NCBI RefSeq assembly: GCF_900156575.1 | Contig: NZ_FTNY01000001.1 | Location: 434,001-498,000, forward strand | DNA length: 64,000 nt | Direction: 5' to 3' | DNA from: Chryseobacterium shigense | GTDB taxonomy: Bacteria; Bacteroidota; Bacteroidia; Flavobacteriales; Weeksellaceae | Shown here: positions 52,118 through 59,775 of the stretch, piece after piece | How positions within the stretch are numbered: the first letter of the stretch is position 1 | Layout of the letters: each line of letters starts with the position of its first letter | The notes under the pieces: model-generated | What the model was told of the DNA's origin: nothing | Database searches by the model: none | What the model saw: the letters and a program-made list of their open reading frames with translations, nothing else | Position numbers and translations under genes: made by a program

Positions 52118-53659
52118 ATGATAAAAAGTACCTCAATTGTACAAAGCAAAAGATTTTTGCTTATTTTTTCATTGTTTATTTTCTTCCAAAATATTCAGGC
52201 GCAGAATGAACAGGGAACCGGCTATCCGTATTTTATCAACTTTACTCAGGGATTACAACCTCAGGAAGCCTACAAGGTATCTAACAGCGGTGTCCAGAAT
52301 GATGCTACTTTTACCACCCAAGGATTACGAATGACCCGAAATGTTAATAGTATTTCAGGCGGGGTTATCCTTGCTGATAAAATATTCAAAAGTGATCAGG
52401 GAATTAAATTCGAATTTGAATTTGCAATTTATGGAGGAGATACTAACGGAGGAGATGGCATTTCTATCTTTTTAGTAGACGGATCTATTCCTAAAGAACA
52501 GCTCAATATCGGATACGCTGGAGGAGGATTAGGATATAGTTTTGTTCGTGGAAGTGAGTCTACGGAAGGACTGAGAGGAGCATATCTGGGAATAGGTCTA
52601 GATGAATTTGGAAATTTCAGAGCAACCTTTAACCAGGGTGAAAGGGTTAGAAATGGAATTTTTGGTGTAACATTACCTAATACGCGAAGCAATATTTCTT
52701 TAAGAGGTAAACGCGGAAATCAGTATCTGTCGGCATCTGAACCTGCGGGATACAATGGTTATCCACTACTTTATAGTACGGCTACCGATGTTTCCCCTTC
52801 CAGCAACAATAGATCCATTTATCTGGATACACAAACCGGAAAATTTATTGGCATTAAAAATCCGGATCTTCAGCAATTCAACATTGAGAGTGGCGGAACT
52901 ACGATTCCCCTAAATGAAAATGACGTAAGATTCCGTAAAGCATTTGTCACATTAATACCCAATCCTTCCGGTGGTTATAATATAACCCTGGAAATACAGC
53001 ACGGGAATGTGAAAGAAAAAGTTATTGATAATTATTATTATCCTACTTCTCTGAAATATACAGAGAATACAATATCCTCCAGTACGGTAAGAACTCTGGA
53101 TACGTCACCCCCTTCTACTTTCAGAATTGGTTTTGCTGCTTCTACCGGAGCTGCTAAAAATATACATTTATTGAAAAACTTAGGAGTTACCAGACCTTAT
53201 GCTGCTGAAGTTACAGATGATCTATTTGAAGGATGTCCAGGGATAAAATCTACGTATTTCCCTTTACTTAATGATGAAGCTTATTCTTCCGCAAGTGGTC
53301 AAAACCCACCAACCCTTTCATACAACAACCTTGATTTTAGTTCATTCCGTTTTTTAGATATCAATGGTAATGTGATTCCGAATATCACAGGTGGAGTTTA
53401 TACCAGCAGTCAGGGTACCTGGACCTATTCATCCACTACAGCAGCGCTTTCTTTCAGGCCCGCGACTGGATTTACAGGAGTTGCCCAAATACAATATGAT
53501 ATTAAAGGTGGCGGAAGCAATGGTACTGAAGCTCCTTACAATAAGGAAGAATACAGATCAATGCCAGCGTTGATACAGGTTAATATTTCAAGCGCAAATA
53601 ACTGCAGCAAAGCCTGCGTTATTTCCAACAAGAATGTTACTCAGAAAATATCAAAATAA
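52118..53659 (+). CDS. Secreted L-type lectin-like protein
   Basis: The 513-residue product has a signal peptide (to about residue 28, FFQNIQAQ). The domain at about 30-360 has the pattern of bacterial legume-type lectins: IKFEFEFAIYGGDTNGGDGISIFLVDG near 100, GGGLGYS, AYLGIGLDEFGNF near 165. It also has a late IGFAASTGAAKNIHLLKNL, the usual closing strand. The next 130 residues (SFRFLDINGNV, GTWTYSSTTAALSFRPATGFTGVAQIQYDIKG) form a cadherin/CshA-like beta module. A short cysteine-containing tail follows (NCSKACVIS). No T9SS sorting domain is recognisable. It probably binds glycans outside the cell. Operon partner: the secreted protein 7 bp upstream. Confidence 0.85.
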   Translation: MIKSTSIVQSKRFLLIFSLFIFFQNIQAQNEQGTGYPYFINFTQGLQPQEAYKVSNSGVQNDATFTTQGLRMTRNVNSISGGVILADKIFKSDQGIKFEFEFAIYGGDTNGGDGISIFLVDGSIPKEQLNIGYAGGGLGYSFVRGSESTEGLRGAYLGIGLDEFGNFRATFNQGERVRNGIFGVTLPNTRSNISLRGKRGNQYLSASEPAGYNGYPLLYSTATDVSPSSNNRSIYLDTQTGKFIGIKNPDLQQFNIESGGTTIPLNENDVRFRKAFVTLIPNPSGGYNITLEIQHGNVKEKVIDNYYYPTSLKYTENTISSSTVRTLDTSPPSTFRIGFAASTGAAKNIHLLKNLGVTRPYAAEVTDDLFEGCPGIKSTYFPLLNDEAYSSASGQNPPTLSYNNLDFSSFRFLDINGNVIPNITGGVYTSSQGTWTYSSTTAALSFRPATGFTGVAQIQYDIKGGGSNGTEAPYNKEEYRSMPALIQVNISSANNCSKACVISNKNVTQKISK

Positions 53660-53667
53660 TTTGATAA

Positions 53668-53693
53668 AAACCAGCTTTAAAAGCTGGTTTTTT
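53668..53693 (+). terminator. Terminator of the secreted pair
   Basis: A 10-bp hairpin (AAACCAGCTT / AAGCTGGTTT, loop TAA) with a T-run, 9 bp after the stop. Confidence 0.85.
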
Positions 53694-53979
53694 CATTTTA
53701 ACGGAATAAAAATCAATGTTTATTTTTTTTTTAGTAAAATACTGAACAGCCACTTCAATCGCCTTATCAACAAGCAGATATCTTATTTCTAATTCTTTTA
53801 TTGATTCCCGGTTTGAAGTAATAATGATTGATTTCAGAAATTACCTTTCCTGTTTACCTCTAAAAGACTGGATCATTTCATTAGAGAAAGCAAAACCAAT
53901 GAACGCCAGATTAATACGACGATGAAACCGTTTAATTCTGATGTGCTCATTGGTTTTGATATTTATAATAGAATAGTTT
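53694..53979. other. Gap between convergent genes with a possible relic frame
   Basis: There is no complete gene. On the minus strand a frame without start codon (53841-53984) reads IRIKRFHRRINLAFIGFAF and ends SFRGKQER before a stop. Its composition is protein-like and it could be the tail of a decayed gene. No terminator for the rhomboid gene is obvious here. Confidence 0.35.
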
Positions 53980-54633
53980 TTATCCTATTCTCTTCCTGAT
54001 AAAAATTTCGTAGCCCAGATAGATCAGCGGAAGCGACATTACTCCTAAATAGACCGCATTATGCATGGCGATATCAGGTGCGGTGGCTACGGCATAAATC
54101 AGCCCCAGAAAAGCCCCTCCAAGGTGGGCGGCATGTCCTATATTATCGTGTTGTTTCGGGTTCAGCATCATATAGACAGAGTATCCGAAATACAGCAGTC
54201 CGAAAAGATATCCCGGCACAGGAATCGGAATAAAAAAGATGTAAATTCCGATCTGAGGATTCATAGCGATTGACGCAAACAATATCCCTGAAACGCCTCC
54301 ACTTGCTCCTACAGCAGAATACCAGGGTTGCTTCTGGTAAATGTACAGGGACAGGAAATTCCCCAGCAATATAGATCCGAGATAGACAATCGCAAAACCT
54401 AAGTTTCCGAATGCCTGAATCACTATAGGACCAAAGAAATACAGCGTCAACATATTAAACACCAGATGCATGATGTCAGCATGCAGAAACCCTGATGAAA
54501 GAAGACGGATGTACTCTTTCCTGTTCAGAATAGATCCTACACTGAATTTATATTTCTCAGTAATACCAGGATTGTTGAAGGCAACAAAACTGATAATAGC
54601 TGTAATGATAATACATAATATTAGAATATTCAT
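53980..54633 (-). CDS. Rhomboid-family intramembrane serine protease
   Basis: About six membrane helices fill 217 residues. The catalytic dyad is present: Ser in AVGASGGVSGILFA (GxSG, about residue 110) and His in IGHAAHLGGAFLG (about 167). The HxxxN motif precedes (HADIMHLVFNMLTLYFFG, about 52). It cleaves membrane proteins within the bilayer; the target is unknown. It is the last gene of the topoisomerase IV operon, starting 11 bp after the parC stop. Confidence 0.94.
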   Translation of the reverse strand: MNILILCIIITAIISFVAFNNPGITEKYKFSVGSILNRKEYIRLLSSGFLHADIMHLVFNMLTLYFFGPIVIQAFGNLGFAIVYLGSILLGNFLSLYIYQKQPWYSAVGASGGVSGILFASIAMNPQIGIYIFFIPIPVPGYLFGLLYFGYSVYMMLNPKQHDNIGHAAHLGGAFLGLIYAVATAPDIAMHNAVYLGVMSLPLIYLGYEIFIRKRIG

Positions 54634-54644
54634 AAGTTTAATTC

Positions 54645-57233
54645 TTAATTTTCAGGTTCATCGCTTTCAAAAAGATCTCCGATCACCGTACGGTCATCAT
54701 CCACAATACCGTCTCCGGTTTCCGGCTCTTCATATACTTCAGGTTCCTCTTCCACCGGCTCAGGAATGCTGATATTGATGGTTTTTACTTTAAATTTTGT
54801 AAACTGATTTCCAATGGCTTTTATTCCTTTTACGGTAATAAATTCATCCAGATGTATGATTTCAGCATCACGGTCTTTTCCTTTATCTTTAGCAAAAATA
54901 ATCTCTGCTGACGCTCCGTTTGCCACAATCACATTTTCAATGAATGATTTCGGATGTTCTGATGGCATAAAGGTCTGCAGATTCACCGTATTTTCCAAAA
55001 GGAACCTTTTGATAAAATACATATCTTTTTCACCGTCGTAGTAGATACAAGTTACAGGCTGCTGTGGTTTCCATTTTTCCAGAACCAGATATTCGTCATC
55101 AAAACGGTTCCCCAGATCGAAGGAAACCAGCTTTACTTCGCCGTTGGTATTAATGGTCAGAATTCTGTCATCTCCTTTAAAGCTTCCCAAGAGAGTTCCT
55201 CTGGCATCGGCATTCAGTCTTCTTACCGTATCATCGAACCAGATTTTTCTGGGAGCCAGGGTAGAAACGCCTTCTTCCTTCATGTCTACCTTTTTCACTG
55301 AATATTTGGTCACCAGATTTCCTTTAGAATCTCTTCCTTTGATCGCGAGATCAGAGAAATCGATCTCCATTTTGTTTTTTCTGATTCTAGGATTCGGTTT
55401 TAAAAGTACCGTAACGGTTTCTGCTTCTCCGTTGGGATTCGCCGAAAAATACAGTACTTCCGATCCTTTTTTGTCAGAAGCCAGCGGATAATCTGTGTTT
55501 CTGGTCACCGCTGTTACAGAAAAACGCTTCATATAATAAGGTCCTTCCCGGCCTTCGCGATAGATCATGTTATAGACTGTCCTTTTGTCGTTCTTCTTCC
55601 ATATCGCAACGCTCAGCAGATCTTTTCCAACAAAGATTTTGGCATCTACTTTTACGACCTTCATGGTTCCGTCTTTTCTGAATATAATGATATCATCAAT
55701 ATCCGAGCAGTCAAACAGATACTGATCTTTTTTCAGGGATGTTCCGATAAAGCCTTCTTCAAAGTTGGCATAGAATTTCTCATTCGCCACTGCCACTTTG
55801 GTTGCATCGATGGTATCAAAAATTCTAAGCTCGGTCTTTCTTTCCTTATCTTTTCCGTATTTCTTCTGAATATTTAAATAATAATCAATTGCATACGCAA
55901 TCAGATTCGCAAGGTTGTATTTTACCTGCTCTATTTTGCCTTCAAGGGCTGCTATATTTTCTTTAAATTTATCTAAATCGAATCTTGAAATTCTCTTGAT
56001 TCTGATCTCGGTAAGTTTTAAGATATCTTCTTCCGTTACTGCTCTCAGAAGATGTTTCGTATGAGGCTTTAATCCTTTATCAATGGTTTTAATGACCTCA
56101 TCCCAGGTTTTCACTTCTTCAATATCATGATAGATCCTGTTTTCTATAAAGATTCTTTCCAGTGAAGAAAAATGCCAGTTTTCCTGAAGCTCATGAAGTT
56201 CTATTTCCAACTCTTTTTTAAGAAGGGAAACCGTGTGTTCCGTATTCATTTTCAGAATATCGGAAACGTTCATAAACATCGGCTTGTCTCCCACGATCAC
56301 ACATGCATTCGGAGAAATGGTAACCTGACAGTCTGTAAAGGCATAGAGTGCGTCGATGGTTTTATCCGGTGACACATCATTGTGAAGATGGATCAGGATT
56401 TCTACCTTGTCAGAAGTATTATCTTCAATCTTTTTGATCTTGATCTTTCCTTTTTCGTTGGCCTTCAGGATAGAATCGATCAGGTCGCTTGTTGTTTTTG
56501 AGAAAGGAAGTTCAGAGATCACCAGCATATGTTTGTCGGTATGGGTAATTCTGGCTCTCGCCCTCACCTTACCTCCTCTGTGTCCGTCATTGTATTCTGA
56601 AACATCCAGATAACCTGCCGTTAAAAAATCAGGAAATAATTCAAATTTCTTTCCTTTCAGATGAGCAACGGAGGCATTGATCAGTTCATTGAAGTTATGC
56701 GGGAGAATTTTAGTAGAAAGTCCCACCCCAATTCCTTCTACTCCCTGAGCAAGAAGCAACGGAAATTTTACGGGAAGGTCTATCGGCTCATTATTTCTTC
56801 CGTCATAAGATTTTGCCCATTCTGTAGTTTTCGGATTAAATACTACTTCCAGTGCAAAAGGAGTCAGTCTGGCTTCAATATATCTTGCCGCTGCGGCAGA
56901 ATCTCCTGTATAAATATTTCCCCAGTTTCCCTGAGTGTCTATCAAGAGTTCTTTCTGGCCGATCTGTACCATCGCATCAGTAATGGAAGCATCCCCGTGA
57001 GGGTGATACTTCATGGTATTTCCTACGATGTTGGCTACTTTGTTGTAACGGCCATCTTCCAGTTCCCGCATAGAGTGCATGATCCTTCTCTGAACAGGCT
57101 TGAGCCCATCATAGACGGAAGGAATCGCTCTATCCAGAATTACGTAGGAAGCATAGTCCAGAAACCAGTCTTTATAAAGTCCTGAGACTTTTTTCAAGCT
57201 CTCACCTTCGTGCGAGTTTTCTTCTGTCGTCAT
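54645..57233 (-). CDS. parC: DNA topoisomerase IV subunit A
   Basis: The 862-residue protein has the type IIA cleavage domain: ASYVILDRAIPSVYDGLKPVQRRI near residue 30, the quinolone-determining region YHPHGDASITDAM near 75, and the catalytic Tyr in AARYIEARLT near 118. A coiled-coil gate and a C-terminal beta-pinwheel with an acidic tail follow. With ParE it decatenates daughter chromosomes. The residue aligned with quinolone-contact Ser80 of E. coli ParC is Ala, with Ser next to it. Its start overlaps the preceding gene by 32 bp. Pairing with a ParE-type gene rather than gyrB supports ParC over GyrA. Confidence 0.93.
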   Translation of the reverse strand: MTTEENSHEGESLKKVSGLYKDWFLDYASYVILDRAIPSVYDGLKPVQRRIMHSMRELEDGRYNKVANIVGNTMKYHPHGDASITDAMVQIGQKELLIDTQGNWGNIYTGDSAAAARYIEARLTPFALEVVFNPKTTEWAKSYDGRNNEPIDLPVKFPLLLAQGVEGIGVGLSTKILPHNFNELINASVAHLKGKKFELFPDFLTAGYLDVSEYNDGHRGGKVRARARITHTDKHMLVISELPFSKTTSDLIDSILKANEKGKIKIKKIEDNTSDKVEILIHLHNDVSPDKTIDALYAFTDCQVTISPNACVIVGDKPMFMNVSDILKMNTEHTVSLLKKELEIELHELQENWHFSSLERIFIENRIYHDIEEVKTWDEVIKTIDKGLKPHTKHLLRAVTEEDILKLTEIRIKRISRFDLDKFKENIAALEGKIEQVKYNLANLIAYAIDYYLNIQKKYGKDKERKTELRIFDTIDATKVAVANEKFYANFEEGFIGTSLKKDQYLFDCSDIDDIIIFRKDGTMKVVKVDAKIFVGKDLLSVAIWKKNDKRTVYNMIYREGREGPYYMKRFSVTAVTRNTDYPLASDKKGSEVLYFSANPNGEAETVTVLLKPNPRIRKNKMEIDFSDLAIKGRDSKGNLVTKYSVKKVDMKEEGVSTLAPRKIWFDDTVRRLNADARGTLLGSFKGDDRILTINTNGEVKLVSFDLGNRFDDEYLVLEKWKPQQPVTCIYYDGEKDMYFIKRFLLENTVNLQTFMPSEHPKSFIENVIVANGASAEIIFAKDKGKDRDAEIIHLDEFITVKGIKAIGNQFTKFKVKTINISIPEPVEEEPEVYEEPETGDGIVDDDRTVIGDLFESDEPEN

Positions 57234-57717
57234 CTGTTGTTAATCGTTTTTTCTCTTCATTAGCTTTCACTACTTTATTCAGAGAGATTTTTAAATCGTT
57301 TACTTCTTTTTGGCTCAAATAGGAAATCTCGTATTTGAGTATGGTAGACCCACTATTTTTACTTGAGATGTTAATATATAACCTTTTGATAAAGAAAATC
57401 CTTACAATCTCGTACCGGATCAGTTTATACTTGGGAAATTCGTCGTGAAGAGGTTTATCCATGAAAGGGATGATGTTCCTGTTCTTAAAGTTCAATGCTT
57501 CGCCGTCACTGTCATACTCAAAGATCTGCCTGCCATTGAGGTGAAAAATCACCAGCAGCAAGATCGGAACAATAAGAAGTATATAACTTTCTTCTCCTAC
57601 CGCATGAAATCTGTACTCGTTCAGTAAAAATGCAGCAATTCCAAATATGACCAGCATCAGCAGCAACGTGTGTGCAAAATTATAAACTGAAGCTTTATTG
57701 CGGTTGCTAAGTCTCAT
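57202..57717 (-). CDS. Small membrane protein of unknown function inside the topoisomerase IV operon
   Basis: The 171-residue product begins MRLSNRNKASVYNFAHTLLL and has two hydrophobic segments (about 13-33 and 43-60). A soluble region with beta-strand character (FEYDSDGEALNFKNRNI, YKLIRYEIVRIFFIKRLYINISSKNSGSTILKYEISYLS) and a charged lysine/arginine-rich tail follow. I do not recognise the family, although the soluble part has a PH-like feel. It lies 32 bp after parE, and its last 32 bp overlap the parC start. Its translation is probably coupled to parC. Confidence 0.8.
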   Translation of the reverse strand: MRLSNRNKASVYNFAHTLLLMLVIFGIAAFLLNEYRFHAVGEESYILLIVPILLLVIFHLNGRQIFEYDSDGEALNFKNRNIIPFMDKPLHDEFPKYKLIRYEIVRIFFIKRLYINISSKNSGSTILKYEISYLSQKEVNDLKISLNKVVKANEEKKRLTTDDDRRKLARR

Positions 57718-57749
57718 CTATGGTTTTTAAGTTTATTAGTTTAATATAT

Positions 57750-59633
57750 TTAGTCAGCAGATTGATCCAGCACTTCTTTTTTATCAATATCCGTATCTTC
57801 CACTACGAGATTTTCAAGGATAAATAACTGCCTGTCCGGCGTATTTTTTCCCATATAAAATTCCAGCAACTGATCTATTGTCTGGTCTTTACCAATTACA
57901 ACAGGTTCCAGACGGATGTCTTTTCCAATGAAATGTTTGAATTCATCCGGAGAAATCTCTCCCAGCCCTTTAAATCGGGTGATTTCAGGATTTTTACCCA
58001 GTTCATTCAGCGCTTTGATTCTTTCCATTTCTGAGTAGCAATATCTTGTTTCTTTTTTATTCCTTACCCTGAACAACGGGGTCTGAAGAATATAAAGGTG
58101 TCCATTCTTGATCAGATCAGGAAAGAACTGAAGGAAGAAGGTAATCATCAGCAAACGGATGTGCATCCCATCCACATCGGCATCGGTAGAGATAATGACC
58201 TGATTGTACCTTAAGTCCTCAAGACTTTCTTCGATATTTAAAGCGGCCTGCAGAAGGTTGAATTCTTCATTTTCGTAGACTACTTTTTTGGTCAGCCCAT
58301 AGCAATTCAGTGGTTTTCCTTTCAGTGAAAACACAGCCTGTGTTTCTACATCTCTGGATTTTGTGATGGACCCTGATGCAGAATCTCCCTCGGTAATGAA
58401 GATCTGGGTCTCCCCTTTTCTTTCGTTTTTCTGATCGTTATAATGCTGTCTGCAGTCCCGTAGTTTTTTGTTGTGCAAAGAGACTTTCTTGGCTCTTTCC
58501 CTTGCCAGTTTCTGGATTCCTGAAAGCTCTTTTCTTTCTCTTTCGGAGATCAGGATCTTTCTTTGGATGGCTTCTGCAATTTCAGGATTTTTATGAAGAA
58601 AATTATCCAGTTTGCTTTTCAGAAAATCAATGATAAACGTTCTCACGGTAGGTCCGTTCGGTCCCATATCATTAGAACCCAGTTTTGTTTTGGTCTGGGA
58701 CTCAAATACGGGCTCTTCCACATTGATAGAGATCGCTGCAATAATAGACTTTCGGATGTCTGAGGCATCAAAATTTTTATTGAAAAATTCACGGATTGTC
58801 TTTACATAGGCTTCACGGAAAGCATTAAGGTGCGTTCCTCCCTGCGTGGTATTCTGCCCGTTCACGAACGAGAAATACGTTTCTGTCTGCGATTTGTCTG
58901 AATGGGTGATCGCTAATTCTATATCGGTATCTTTCAGGTGGACGATAGAATAGAGAATTTCGTTTTCCATTTCTTCTTCCAGAAGATCTTTCAGACCATT
59001 TTCAGAATAATAGGTCTCCCCGTTGAACAAAATTTTCAATCCCGGATTCAGATAAGCGTAATTACGCAGCATCTTTTCTATATATTCTTTTCTGTATTTG
59101 AAATGCAGGAAAATCTCCCCATCAGGAATGAAGGAAATTTCAGTACCGTTCCGGTCAGAAGTATCTTTTTCATCATAGTTTTCTGTGATGATTCCTCTGG
59201 AGAACTCTGCCATCTTCATTTTTCCTTCCCGGAAGGATCTTACCCGGAAATATTCAGAAAGTGCATTAACGGCTTTGGTACCTACCCCATTCAATCCCAC
59301 AGATTTCTTGAAGGCTTTACTGTCATATTTTCCCCCCGTATTCATTTTAGAAACGGCATCTACTACCTTTCCCAACGGGATTCCACGACCAAAGTCACGG
59401 ATACTGACTTTACCGTCGTCCACTTTTATTTCAATTCTTTTCCCTGATCTCATCCTGAACTCATCGATTGAGTTGTCCAGAATTTCTTTCAGCAGAATGT
59501 AAATACCGTCGTCCGCAGAGGAGCCGTCTCCGAGCTTCCCGATGTACATTCCGGGGCGCAGACGGATGTGTTCCTGCCAGTCGAGGGTTCTGATATTATC
59601 TTCGGAGTAGATTGGATTTATTTCTTGTGACAT
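57750..59633 (-). CDS. parE: DNA topoisomerase IV subunit B
   Basis: From [17 protein letters not shown] the protein has 627 residues. The GHKL ATPase domain contains [28 protein letters not shown] and [15 protein letters not shown]. The transducer and Toprim domain contains [14 protein letters not shown] near 430, [10 protein letters not shown] near 505 and RFKGLGE near 585. The overall length without the GyrB insertion and the cysteine-free Toprim start point to ParE. It is the first gene of the operon parE-unknown-parC-rhomboid. The upstream in-frame start at 59648 is only 5 bp from the -7 box at 59654-59661, so 59633 is preferred. Confidence 0.93.
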   Translation of the reverse strand: MSQEINPIYSEDNIRTLDWQEHIRLRPGMYIGKLGDGSSADDGIYILLKEILDNSIDEFRMRSGKRIEIKVDDGKVSIRDFGRGIPLGKVVDAVSKMNTGGKYDSKAFKKSVGLNGVGTKAVNALSEYFRVRSFREGKMKMAEFSRGIITENYDEKDTSDRNGTEISFIPDGEIFLHFKYRKEYIEKMLRNYAYLNPGLKILFNGETYYSENGLKDLLEEEMENEILYSIVHLKDTDIELAITHSDKSQTETYFSFVNGQNTTQGGTHLNAFREAYVKTIREFFNKNFDASDIRKSIIAAISINVEEPVFESQTKTKLGSNDMGPNGPTVRTFIIDFLKSKLDNFLHKNPEIAEAIQRKILISERERKELSGIQKLARERAKKVSLHNKKLRDCRQHYNDQKNERKGETQIFITEGDSASGSITKSRDVETQAVFSLKGKPLNCYGLTKKVVYENEEFNLLQAALNIEESLEDLRYNQVIISTDADVDGMHIRLLMITFFLQFFPDLIKNGHLYILQTPLFRVRNKKETRYCYSEMERIKALNELGKNPEITRFKGLGEISPDEFKHFIGKDIRLEPVVIGKDQTIDQLLEFYMGKNTPDRQLFILENLVVEDTDIDKKEVLDQSAD

Positions 59634-59653
59634 ATATGATTTCAGCAAACATA

Positions 59654-59661
59654 CAAAAGTA
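59654..59661 (-). promoter_or_regulatory. -7 element of the topoisomerase IV operon
   Basis: TACTTTTG on the minus strand, 20 bp before the ATG at 59633. Confidence 0.5.
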
Positions 59662-59775
59662 CGAAATTGTACAAAAATATCCGAATTTTTTCATTTCGAT
59701 TTTTGCCAACATTTAATACTAACCATTGCATTATTATCAATCAAATTATATATTTACAGTATTATTCAATATGAT

